Part shown: positions 1 to 5,708 of the stretch, piece by piece
Numbering within the stretch: position 1 is the stretch's first letter
How the letters are laid out: the number at the start of each line of letters is the position of its first letter
Assembly (NCBI GenBank): GCA_947630205.1
Contig: CANRGW010000069.1
Coordinates: forward strand, 1-6,818
DNA length: 6,818 bases
Direction: 5' to 3'
Origin: an uncultured Bacilli bacterium
GTDB taxonomy: Bacteria > Bacillota_I > Bacilli_A > RF39 > UBA660
The notes under the pieces: model-generated
Told to the model about the DNA's origin: nothing
Database searches by the model: none
What the model saw: the letters and a program-made list of their open reading frames with translations, nothing else
Position numbers and translations under genes: made by a program

Positions 1-41
1 CCTTTCCGAGAAACCTTCTTTTGTCCCTCTATTCTGTTTTT

Positions 42-70
42 ATTATATTTCATTTATTTTTACTTTTCAA
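42..70 (-). promoter_or_regulatory. Sigma-A type promoter, leftward, firing out of the window
   Basis: On the minus strand a TTGAAA -35 box (65-70) and a perfect TATAAT -10 box (42-47) are separated by exactly 17 bp. The predicted start is near position 35, so about 35 nt of transcript lie inside the window. That leader has no start codon with a ribosome binding site. It can form a short weak hairpin (24-29 with 8-13, including G-U pairs). It lies just beyond the terminator of the neighbouring membrane-protein gene, so it begins a separate transcription unit, either a gene with a leader or an RNA gene, whose identity cannot be seen. Confidence 0.7.
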
Positions 71-81
71 GTATTTTTATG

Positions 82-118
82 AAAAAAAATACAAGTTAGT
101 TTTATTCTATCTAACTTG
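82..118 (-). terminator. Rho-independent terminator of the membrane-protein gene
   Basis: Read leftward, an 8-bp perfect stem (CAAGTTAG at 111-118 on the minus strand, paired with its complement at 92-99) encloses an 11-nt loop. An A-then-T8 run (82-90) follows one base beyond the stem. It lies about 55 nt past the stop codon of the leftward gene ending at 173. Confidence 0.8.
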
Positions 119-127
119 CATCTTGAA

Positions 128-157
128 TTTTGTCAAATTATGACAAAAGATTTTTTT
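128..157 (+). terminator. Perfect hairpin with T-run on the plus strand (terminator-like)
   Basis: TTTTGTCA (128-135) and TGACAAAA (141-148) form an 8-bp perfect stem with a 5-nt loop. GA and seven T residues (151-157) follow on the plus strand. The arrangement is that of a rightward terminator, yet no rightward gene precedes it in the window. On the minus strand no U-run follows. It may stop antisense transcription entering the membrane-protein gene, or may simply be part of that gene's 3' end. Confidence 0.4.
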
Positions 158-172
158 ATTAGCATTAAATAA

Positions 173-1036
173 TTATTTTTCTTCTTTATTAAATTCTTCT
201 ATAAAACCTATTATTTTTACAATCTCTTTATAATTCTTAGTTTCCTTATACTTTTCATTAATTAATTTTTTTAAATCTTCATCTTTATTATTAGACTTTT
301 TAATTCTCTTTTTCTTAGCTTCTAATCTTTCTTTCATCAAAACAATTGACTCTTCATCTGTTATAAAATGATCACTTACAACCCCCATAATTCCATAACA
401 AGCATTTTCTTTATTAAATCTATTTTGAAAATTTCTAAACATTCTATAAACTTTACCATGTAAATAATCTTCATAAATTAAAAAGCTATATAAAATATTT
501 TCAATTTCTTTATCTTTACTTCTTATTAAATAATTATATTTATTCTTAAGTTTAGCATAACTAACAATAACATATTCTTGATATCTTAAATCAAAGTTAC
601 TATTCTCTTGTTCTTTAATTTTTATACTTGCAACATCTAATTTCTTTAAAGCATATAAAATTATTAATAACCATACAAAATTTTTAAAAATATTCATATC
701 TAAAAAAGCATTATCAACTCTTAATAAAAAGAAATAATAAATCAAAAAACCTAGTAATAAAGTTAAAAAGATATTTTTATAATAATTCTTTTCATTCATC
801 AATAAATCTTTTTTATTTAAAAATGCTAATGATAAAAGTTCTATACCAAAATAAATAACTAAAATCCAAAAACTTATATCTTTAAGACTTGGTATAATTG
901 CTGATATCAAAATTAAATAAATACTTGGTAAAATAATCATGTCTATAGTTTTAATATTTTTCTTTTTTAAAAAAGTTAAAAGAAAATACAAAATTAATCC
1001 TAATAATAATTCTTGAAAAATTATTCTAAAATCCAT
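173..1036 (-). CDS. Five-helix membrane protein of unknown function with a soluble C-terminal domain
   Basis: The 287-residue protein belongs to no family I can name. Hydrophobic segments lie at about residues 5-23, 30-50, 53-73, 88-105 and 115-130. Lysine-rich loops at 24-29, 74-87 and 131-142 predict, by the positive-inside rule, a cytoplasmic C-terminal half. That half (about 143-287) is soluble and ends in a very charged Lys/Glu tail likely to be helical. It contains the pair IYEDY (188-191, Glu189) and CYGIMGV (213-219), followed by TDEES (226-230). This loosely recalls the catalytic Glu and G-I-M-Q elements of lysozyme-like transglycosylases, but the match is weak and the predicted topology argues against it. 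The ATG is supported by a GGGGGGA ribosome binding site five bases upstream (1042-1047) and by an extended -10 promoter. The gene is monocistronic, ending in a terminator, and is divergent from the HD-domain gene. Confidence 0.85.
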   Translation of the reverse strand: MDFRIIFQELLLGLILYFLLTFLKKKNIKTIDMIILPSIYLILISAIIPSLKDISFWILVIYFGIELLSLAFLNKKDLLMNEKNYYKNIFLTLLLGFLIYYFFLLRVDNAFLDMNIFKNFVWLLIILYALKKLDVASIKIKEQENSNFDLRYQEYVIVSYAKLKNKYNYLIRSKDKEIENILYSFLIYEDYLHGKVYRMFRNFQNRFNKENACYGIMGVVSDHFITDEESIVLMKERLEAKKKRIKKSNNKDEDLKKLINEKYKETKNYKEIVKIIGFIEEFNKEEK

Positions 1037-1061
1037 AATATCCCCCCATTAAGTGTCAAAT

Positions 1062-1090
1062 ATTATACCATAAAAAGTGAATTTTTTAAA
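1062..1090 (-). promoter_or_regulatory. Extended -10 promoter of the membrane-protein gene
   Basis: On the minus strand TATAAT (1062-1067) is preceded by TGG, giving an extended -10 element. A weak -35 box, TTTAAA (1085-1090), sits 17 bp upstream. The predicted start is near 1055, about 20 nt before the ATG at 1036, with the GGGGGGA ribosome binding site in between. Confidence 0.65.
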
Positions 1091-1107
1091 GTTTTTTTAG
1101 AATATAC

Positions 1108-1135
1108 TTGAAATATATATAAAATTTGTTAAAAT
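1108..1135 (+). promoter_or_regulatory. Probable promoter of the HD-domain gene
   Basis: TTGAAA (1108-1113) and TAAAAT (1130-1135) are 16 bp apart, and the start codon follows at 1160. The spacer is a TA-rich run, so other -10 choices are possible. The gene's ribosome binding site is AAAGAGG at 1145-1151, eight bases before the ATG. Confidence 0.5.
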
Positions 1136-1159
1136 TAGAGAGTCAAAGAGGTTTTTGAA

Positions 1160-1888
1160 ATGGAAAATAGTATTATAAAAATTAATCAATTATTAGATAT
1201 AAATAATTTTTCGAAAGAGGAAAAAGATTATTTTTGGAAAATTATCACTCCTATTTTTTATCATCCTGAATTTCAAAAAAGATTAGATAATAAATTATAT
1301 CCTCATCATGGAACTGTCAGTGTTGGAACGCATATATTACATGATGCAATTATTACTTATAAATTAAGTTTAAAAGAAAATGGTAAAAATAAAAATCTTA
1401 ATATAAGATTAGCCATTTTAATAGCAATGTTTCATGATTTATATGAATTACCTTGGCAAAATTCTCCTATTAAAAAAGAAAAATTCATTAATAAACATGG
1501 ATTTGTCCATTCAATTGAAGCTATTATTAATTCTATTAATTGGTTTCCACAATATTTTGAAAATATAGAAGATGCTAAAATAATAATTGATGGTGTTATT
1601 CATCATATGTGGCCTTTTCCTCTAAGAGCAATTGATTTTAATATATATAATACAGAAATTAATAATTTAGAAAAAGCACAATTTGTTCCTAAACATTTGC
1701 AACAATTAATAATTTCTTCTAGTTGTAGATTAAAATTTTTTCATATTTCTTTATCAAAAAGCAAGTTTAGAGAAGGAAAAGTTATGTCTAAAGCCGATAA
1801 AATAATTACCATAAAAAAAGAATTAACGCATTTTAATTCTTATAAATCATTAATAACTGGTAACAATCCTGATTTATATAAAAATTAA
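1160..1888 (+). CDS. HD-domain protein, probable metal-dependent phosphohydrolase
   Basis: The 242-residue soluble protein shows the spaced metal ligands of the HD superfamily. There are His58 and His61 (THILHD), the His92-Asp93 doublet (MFHDLYELPWQ), His113 and His117 (KHGFVHSIEA), His148-His149 (VIHHMWPFP) and Asp213 (SKADKI). HD proteins usually hydrolyse phosphomonoesters, nucleotides or cyclic and signalling nucleotides. Nothing here fixes the substrate, and no RelA/SpoT synthetase, GGDEF or nucleic-acid domain is attached. There is no signal peptide or membrane segment, so it should be cytoplasmic. The ATG is chosen for its AAAGAGG ribosome binding site. The gene stands alone, with its own promoter on the left and a terminator directly after the stop, divergent from the membrane-protein gene and convergent with the flavodoxin pair. 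The superfamily assignment is firm; the specific activity is unknown. Confidence 0.9.
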   Translation: MENSIIKINQLLDINNFSKEEKDYFWKIITPIFYHPEFQKRLDNKLYPHHGTVSVGTHILHDAIITYKLSLKENGKNKNLNIRLAILIAMFHDLYELPWQNSPIKKEKFINKHGFVHSIEAIINSINWFPQYFENIEDAKIIIDGVIHHMWPFPLRAIDFNIYNTEINNLEKAQFVPKHLQQLIISSSCRLKFFHISLSKSKFREGKVMSKADKIITIKKELTHFNSYKSLITGNNPDLYKN

Positions 1889-1917
1889 GTAGAACTATTT
1901 TTAGTCCTACTTTTTTT
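1889..1917. terminator. Two-way terminator between convergent genes
   Basis: Arms 1889-1897 and 1902-1910 form a 9-bp stem with one A-C mismatch and a TTTT loop. Rightward it is followed by seven T residues (1911-1917), ending transcription of the HD-domain gene directly after its stop codon. Leftward it is followed by TTAATTTTTAT, ending transcription of the flavodoxin pair. The TAA of the flavodoxin gene (1916-1918) lies in the T-run, so the two coding regions are separated only by this hairpin. Confidence 0.8.
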
Positions 1918-2422
1918 ATAACCAATTATCTATTTTTGTTTTAGTTTCTTCTAAATTAACTTTTGAACCTTGAATAGCAAGACCTGCTTCTATCTTAGCA
2001 CCTAACAATATCTTTTTTAAATCAAAAACAGCACTTCCTAAACCACTTCCTTCATGAGTTGTAAATGGTTTTACAATTTTTCCTTGAAAGTCTAAGTTTA
2101 AAAGAGATGTAAATAAAGGCATAGGATAAGTACCAAAATAAATTGGTCCTCCAATATAAATAATCTTATACTTACTTATATCAGTTAAATATTCTTTTAA
2201 TTCAATTTGAGCCTTCGTATCTTTTTCCATTTTAGCAACTTCTAAACATTCAGCATACTTTTTAGGATAAGGTTTTATTGGTTCAACTTTAAAAATATCT
2301 GCACCTGTTTTTTCTTTTATATATTCAGCAACTACTTCCGTATTTCCTTTTTCTAAATTGCCTACGGCATAATTTTCATCGGCTCTGGAAAAGTAAATAA
2401 TTAAACTTTTTTTATCTTCCAT
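1916..2422 (-). CDS. Cytosolic flavodoxin-family protein
   Basis: From the preferred ATG the product has 168 residues, the full length of a single flavodoxin fold (Flavodoxin_4-like). Residues 7-11 (LIIYF) are the first beta strand. The loop SRADENY...GNTE (12-29) is the phosphate-binding loop with the insertion typical of this subgroup. IYIGGPIYFGTYP (88-100) is the strand and loop that stack on the isoalloxazine ring, and KPFTTHEGSGLG (118-129) is the conserved C-terminal element. It should bind FMN and carry electrons or reduce a substrate; the partner is not visible. It has no signal peptide. An upstream in-frame GTG at 2452 would add ten residues and overlap the preceding gene by 22 bases. 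I prefer ATG 2422 because AAGGA lies five bases before it and the family pattern starts here. It is co-transcribed with the membrane-anchored flavodoxin upstream. Confidence 0.92.
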   Translation of the reverse strand: MEDKKSLIIYFSRADENYAVGNLEKGNTEVVAEYIKEKTGADIFKVEPIKPYPKKYAECLEVAKMEKDTKAQIELKEYLTDISKYKIIYIGGPIYFGTYPMPLFTSLLNLDFQGKIVKPFTTHEGSGLGSAVFDLKKILLGAKIEAGLAIQGSKVNLEETKTKIDNWL

Positions 2423-2427
2423 ATATT

Positions 2428-2432
2428 TCCTT
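2428..2432 (-). promoter_or_regulatory. Ribosome binding site that decides the cytosolic flavodoxin start
   Basis: AAGGA on the minus strand, five bases before ATG 2422, overlaps the TAA of the upstream flavodoxin gene (2431-2433). This favours ATG 2422 over GTG 2452 and suggests that translation of the two genes is coupled. Confidence 0.7.
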
Positions 2433-3078
2433 ATTTCAAACCATCTAACCACTTTTTAATATTAGTTTCACTTTCAGAACTAGAAAAACGTTTACCATCT
2501 AACCAATTACCAGAATTAACACTCTTGGCTAATAATTCACCACTTTCCCCTATATCAGATGATGCTGAAGTACAAAAAGGTATAACCGTTTTATCTTTAA
2601 AATCATTAGCAGCAACAAAACTACTAACTGGCCATGCTGCTTCTTGCCACCATATTGGATAACCTATTAAAACAGTTTTATAACTATCCCAATCTTCTAC
2701 TTTAGTTGTTTTTAATTCAACCTCTCTCAAACTTTTATCATCATGTTCTTTAGAAACTCTAGAATTAGAATTATTATAATCTAAGTCTTCCTCGCTGTAA
2801 GCATCTTTTGGTTCAATTGTAAAAATATCAGCATCTAATTCTTTAGCAATCACTTCAGCAACTTTTTTCGTATTATTTGTTGCCGAAAAATAAACAACCA
2901 AAGTTTTACCTTCTATTTTACTAGTTGAATTGTTATTACTAGATTGTTTATTTTCATCAATATTTCCTTGTTTTTCTTGACTTTTGTTAACCTTGTATTT
3001 AGCAATTAAAAGTGAACCCCCAAGAAGTAAAGCGATAACTATTAATAAAATTATCGTTTTTTTAAGATTTCCTCTCAT
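2431..3078 (-). CDS. Membrane-anchored flavodoxin-family protein, probably extracytoplasmic
   Basis: The 215-residue protein starts with a basic MRGNLKK and one hydrophobic helix (8-26). There is no lipobox cysteine and no clear signal-peptidase site, so it reads as a signal anchor. A Ser/Asn/Gln-rich linker (30-56) leads to a complete flavodoxin domain (58-215). That domain shows LVVYFSATNNTKKVAEVIA (60-78; the phosphate loop has Asn68 where Gly is common), VLIGYPIWWQEAAWP (136-150; flavin-stacking aromatics), VIPFCTSASSDIG (165-177) and a C-terminal IKKWL. The family binds FMN. Placement outside the membrane is inferred from the anchor and linker and would need FMN, or another flavin source, on that side. 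The ATG has a strong GGAGGAGG site (3083-3090). It is the first gene of a two-gene unit with the cytosolic flavodoxin, whose ATG lies eight bases beyond this stop. Confidence 0.9.
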   Translation of the reverse strand: MRGNLKKTIILLIVIALLLGGSLLIAKYKVNKSQEKQGNIDENKQSSNNNSTSKIEGKTLVVYFSATNNTKKVAEVIAKELDADIFTIEPKDAYSEEDLDYNNSNSRVSKEHDDKSLREVELKTTKVEDWDSYKTVLIGYPIWWQEAAWPVSSFVAANDFKDKTVIPFCTSASSDIGESGELLAKSVNSGNWLDGKRFSSSESETNIKKWLDGLK

Positions 3079-3106
3079 ATATCCTCCTCCTAATTTATAT
3101 ACTTAT

Positions 3107-3137
3107 ATTTTACTATTAACCCCCTACTACAAGTCAA
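3107..3137 (-). promoter_or_regulatory. Probable promoter of the flavodoxin pair with a long 19-bp spacer
   Basis: On the minus strand TTGACT (3132-3137) is a near-consensus -35 box and TAAAAT (3107-3112) a good -10 box, but they lie 19 bp apart. Such spacing is typical of promoters activated by MerR-family regulators, which untwist the spacer. I do not see a convincing dyad in the spacer, and no merR gene is in the window. An A/T-rich inverted repeat (ACTTTAA at 3140-3146 with TTAAAGT at 3156-3162) lies just upstream of the -35 box. Confidence 0.45.
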
Positions 3138-3217
3138 GTACTTTAAGCAATTATTTTAAAGTTTCGTCAGAAGATTACTTATTTTTTCTTCATTTTTCCT
3201 ATTAATCTTTTAAAAAA

Positions 3218-3226
3218 ATTATATCA
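3218..3226 (-). promoter_or_regulatory. Possible second promoter for the flavodoxin pair (extended -10)
   Basis: On the minus strand TATAAT (3218-3223) is preceded by TGA, an extended -10 element, just after the hsp20 terminator. The -35 region (TTCTTT at 17 bp) is poor. If active, it would give the flavodoxin mRNA a leader of about 130 nt. The stretch 3091-3215 holds no convincing gene. Confidence 0.3.
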
Positions 3227-3240
3227 TAACTAAAAAAGAT

Positions 3241-3267
3241 AAAGAAAAAGACGTCTTTAAACGTCTC
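3241..3267 (-). terminator. Rho-independent terminator of the htpG-hsp20 unit
   Basis: Read leftward, AGACGT (3261-3266 on the minus strand) pairs with ACGTCT (3249-3254) around a 6-nt loop, with an added G-U pair at the base. TTTTTCTTT follows (3241-3248 and the adjoining stem base). It lies nine bases beyond the hsp20 stop codon. Confidence 0.8.
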
Positions 3268-3275
3268 ACTTTATA

Positions 3276-3644
3276 TTAGTCAATACTAATTTGTTTTTTG
3301 GCAACTTCTGCTTTTTGAGGAATAGTAATATGAAGAGTTCCATCTGTAAATTCAGCTTTTATCATATCTTCATCAATATCTCCAAAATAGAAAGATCTTT
3401 CAAAATTTTTAAATCTTCTTTCATGACGAATATATTTTTTATTTTCTTCATCTACTTTTTCTTCCTTTTCAGCCTTTACAGTAATTGTTCCCTTATGACA
3501 TTCAATTTTAATATCATTTTTCTTAAATCCAGGAACATCCACTTCAATATGGTAAACAGAGTCTTTAAGATAAACATCTGCCTCCATTCCTCTTAAATTT
3601 TCATTTTCAAAAAGCGTATCATAAAATAATCTACTTGGTAACAT
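3276..3644 (-). CDS. hsp20: Small heat-shock protein, Hsp20/alpha-crystallin family
   Basis: The 122-residue protein is a short member of the alpha-crystallin family, ATP-independent holdases that bind unfolding proteins and form large oligomers. A brief N-terminal arm (1-18) precedes the alpha-crystallin domain (about 20-110). Its marks are ADVYLKDSVYHIEVDVPGF (22-40), KYIRHERRFKNFERSF (70-85) and the signature AEFTDGTLHITIPQ (97-110). The C-terminal tail ends QISID; Ile119-Ser-Ile121 is the I-x-I motif that docks into neighbouring subunits during oligomer assembly. The N-terminal arm is shorter than in many relatives, which may reduce oligomer size (inference). The ATG is supported by AAAGGAAA (3653-3660). 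The gene lies 37 bp after htpG without an intervening terminator, so it should be co-transcribed from the CIRCE promoter and supply held substrates alongside Hsp90. Confidence 0.95.
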   Translation of the reverse strand: MLPSRLFYDTLFENENLRGMEADVYLKDSVYHIEVDVPGFKKNDIKIECHKGTITVKAEKEEKVDEENKKYIRHERRFKNFERSFYFGDIDEDMIKAEFTDGTLHITIPQKAEVAKKQISID

Positions 3645-3681
3645 ATTATCACTTTCCTTTCTTATTATTACCTAAATATAT

Positions 3682-5544
3682 TTATTTACTCATAATTTCA
3701 CATATTAAATTACTTAATTCTGTTGGATTATCAACTGTAAGTCCCTCAATTAATCTTGCTGATGAATATAAAACTTTTGTATATTTTTCTAAGTTTTCTT
3801 TATCATCATTCTTGTATAATTCTTTTAACTTAGCACTAATTGGATGACTTTCATTTATTTCTAATATTTTATTTGCTTTAACAGTATCACCATTTGGCAT
3901 AGCATTTAAAACTTTTTCCATTTCAAGAGATACTTCTCCATCAGTTATTAAACATACAGGATGATTTTTTAAACGATTAGTAAAGCGAACATCTTTAACA
4001 TTAGCATCTAAAACTGTTTTCATTAAAGCAAACATATCTTTAGACTCTTCATTTAATTTCTTTAATTCTTCTTTTTCTTCATCACTTGATAAATCAAAGT
4101 TAGCATCACTTACATTTTGGAATTTCTTTTCTTGATAAGTTCCAATCGTTTTAAGTACAAATTCATCTAAATAATTTGTTAAGAATAAAACTTCTTTACC
4201 TTTATTAATTGCTTCTTCAACATTTGGTAACATTTTTATCTTATCAACCGACTCACCACTTGCATAATAAATGGTATCGCCTTCCATTCTTTCTACATAT
4301 TCATATAAAGGAATTAATTTTTCATCTTTAGATGAATAGAATAAAAGTAAATCTTGTAATAATTCTTTATTCATACCGTAACTAGAATAAATACCATATT
4401 TTAATTGTTCTCCAAAGGCTTCATAGAACTTTTCATAATTTTCACGTTCATCTTTTAACATTGTTTCAAGTTCTTTTTTAATTTTAGTTTCTATACTTTT
4501 AGCAATTAATTTAATTTGTTTATCTTGTTGCATCGTTTCCCTTGAAATATTAAGTTCAATATCTTCACTATCAACAATACCTTTAACAAAACTAAAATAA
4601 TCAGGTAAAAGGTCTGCACATTTATCCATAACCATTACCCCTTTAGAATAAAGCATTAAACCTTTTTCGTATTCCTTAGTGTAATAATTATATGGGGCAT
4701 GAGACGGGATAAAAAGTAACGCTTGATAACTTGTTAATCCTTCAACTTCACTTTTAATAACTTTTAAAGGATGTTCATAATCATAAAATTTATCAGTGTA
4801 AAAATCATGATATTCTTCATCTTTGACATCTTTCTTTTTCTTTTTCCAAATAGGAACCATACTATTTAAAGTATTAACTTCTTTTTTCTTTTTCTTATCT
4901 TTATCTTCTGTTTCTACTTCCATTTTAATTGGATATTTTATGTAGTCAGAATACTTTTTAACAATTCTTTCAATTGTATAACTTTCTAAGAACTCATCAT
5001 AGTTATCATCATCTGTATTATCTTTTAAGTATAAAGTTATAACCGTTCCAACTTCATCTTTTGAGGCTTCTTCAATTGTATAACCATCAGCACCAGATGA
5101 GGTCCATAAATAAGCTTTATCAGAATTAATACTACGACTTAATACACTAACTTCTTTTGAAACCATGAAACTTGAATAAAATCCAACTCCAAATTGTCCA
5201 ATTATTTCAATGTCCTTTTTCTTATCATTTTCTTCTTTAAATAATTCCGAACCACTTTTAGCAATCGTACCTAAATTATTTTCAAGTTCTTCTTTTGTCA
5301 TACCGACACCATTATCAATTATTTTTAGGCAACGATTATCTTTATCAGTTTCAATTCTTATTTCAAGTTTGTCTTTCTTAACCTTTAAATCAGCATTTGT
5401 TAAAGATAAATAATATAACTTATCAAGAGCATCACTTGAGTTTGAGATTAATTCCCTTAAGAATATTTCTTTATTTGTATAAATAGAATTAATCATCATA
5501 TTTAAAAGTTTCTTAGACTCTGCTTTAAATTCTTTTTTCTTCAT
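3682..5544 (-). CDS. htpG: Molecular chaperone HtpG (bacterial Hsp90)
   Basis: The 620-residue product is full length for HtpG, a cytosolic homodimeric ATP-dependent chaperone. The GHKL ATPase domain (about 1-215) holds FLRELISNSSDALDK (28-42; catalytic Glu31, Mg-binding Asn35), IDNGVGMT (76-83; adenine-binding Asp77), GTIAKSG (92-98) and the lid end IGQFGVGFYSSF (115-126), with GTVITL (166-171) closing the pocket. The middle domain follows a Lys-rich charged linker (212-240) and includes SHAPY (281-285), KGVMVMD (301-307) and the catalytic-loop motif NISRETMQQ (332-340; Arg335). The C-terminal domain dimerises the protein. No key residue is missing. The ATG has GAAAGGAA (5551-5558) six bases upstream. 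It is the first gene of a unit with hsp20, controlled by the CIRCE promoter at 5572-5613. Confidence 0.98.
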   Translation of the reverse strand: MKKKEFKAESKKLLNMMINSIYTNKEIFLRELISNSSDALDKLYYLSLTNADLKVKKDKLEIRIETDKDNRCLKIIDNGVGMTKEELENNLGTIAKSGSELFKEENDKKKDIEIIGQFGVGFYSSFMVSKEVSVLSRSINSDKAYLWTSSGADGYTIEEASKDEVGTVITLYLKDNTDDDNYDEFLESYTIERIVKKYSDYIKYPIKMEVETEDKDKKKKKEVNTLNSMVPIWKKKKKDVKDEEYHDFYTDKFYDYEHPLKVIKSEVEGLTSYQALLFIPSHAPYNYYTKEYEKGLMLYSKGVMVMDKCADLLPDYFSFVKGIVDSEDIELNISRETMQQDKQIKLIAKSIETKIKKELETMLKDERENYEKFYEAFGEQLKYGIYSSYGMNKELLQDLLLFYSSKDEKLIPLYEYVERMEGDTIYYASGESVDKIKMLPNVEEAINKGKEVLFLTNYLDEFVLKTIGTYQEKKFQNVSDANFDLSSDEEKEELKKLNEESKDMFALMKTVLDANVKDVRFTNRLKNHPVCLITDGEVSLEMEKVLNAMPNGDTVKANKILEINESHPISAKLKELYKNDDKENLEKYTKVLYSSARLIEGLTVDNPTELSNLICEIMSK

Positions 5545-5571
5545 ATTATCTTCCTTTCAAATTACAAACTT

Positions 5572-5600
5572 ATCATAGCACCAAAAATAGCACTTGTCAA
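5572..5600 (-). promoter_or_regulatory. Sigma-A promoter of htpG-hsp20
   Basis: On the minus strand a perfect TTGACA -35 box (5595-5600) lies 17 bp from a TATGAT -10 box (5572-5577). The predicted start is near 5565, about 20 nt before the htpG ATG. The -35 box falls inside the CIRCE element, so bound repressor would block RNA polymerase. Confidence 0.85.
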
Positions 5601-5613
5601 CATAGAGTGCTAA
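5587..5613 (-). promoter_or_regulatory. CIRCE operator (HrcA binding site)
   Basis: On the minus strand TTAGCACTC (5605-5613), a 9-bp spacer (5596-5604) and AAGTGCTAT (5587-5595) match the CIRCE pattern TTAGCACTC-N9-GAGTGCTAA. The first arm is perfect and the second matches seven of nine positions. CIRCE is bound by the HrcA repressor, which is released when GroE chaperones are titrated by unfolded protein. The site overlaps the -35 box of the htpG promoter. hrcA itself is not in the window. Confidence 0.92.
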
Positions 5614-5617
5614 AATA

Positions 5618-5637
5618 TTTTGTGAAATTTTTGTGAA
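5618..5637. repeat. Two direct repeats TTTTGTGAA upstream of the heat-shock promoter
   Basis: TTTTGTGAA occurs at 5618-5626 and again at 5629-5637, an 11-bp period, close to one helical turn. The pair lies five bases beyond the CIRCE element and upstream of the -35 box. The core TTGTGAA resembles a Rex half-site, but Rex sites are inverted while these are direct. This may be an activator site or an upstream promoter element. Confidence 0.45.
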
Positions 5638-5640
5638 GTT

Positions 5641-5678
5641 AAAAATTAAAGAAAAAGAAGTATGTTTTTTAGACATAC
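5641..5678 (-). terminator. Rho-independent terminator of the surface-protein gene
   Basis: Read leftward, GTATGT (5673-5678) pairs with ACATAC (5660-5665) around a 7-nt loop, followed by the T-rich TTCTTTTTCTTTAATTTTT (5641-5659). It lies about 30 nt past the stop at 5709 and insulates the heat-shock promoter from this gene. Confidence 0.75.
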
Positions 5679-5708
5679 AACTTTAAAATATTAATTGTTT
5701 TATTAAAT

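Noticed and set aside
2423..2452. GTG start at 2452 for the cytosolic flavodoxin
   Set aside because: It would overlap the upstream coding region by 22 bases, and the ten added residues lie before the usual family start. ATG 2422 has a well-placed AAGGA.
2984..3205. Rightward frame of 73 codons over the flavodoxin start and upstream region
   Set aside because: It is antisense to the signal-anchor coding region, with no ribosome binding site and low-complexity hydrophobic content from the reverse complement of Lys/Ile codons.
3191..3205. Tiny leftward frame Met-Lys-Lys-Lys after the hsp20 terminator
   Set aside because: It is four codons only and too common by chance in A-rich sequence to call a leader peptide.
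3291..3847. Two rightward frames antisense to hsp20 and the end of htpG
   Set aside because: They are shadows of well-identified genes, Phe/Ile-rich because they mirror Lys/Glu codons, with no support for translation.
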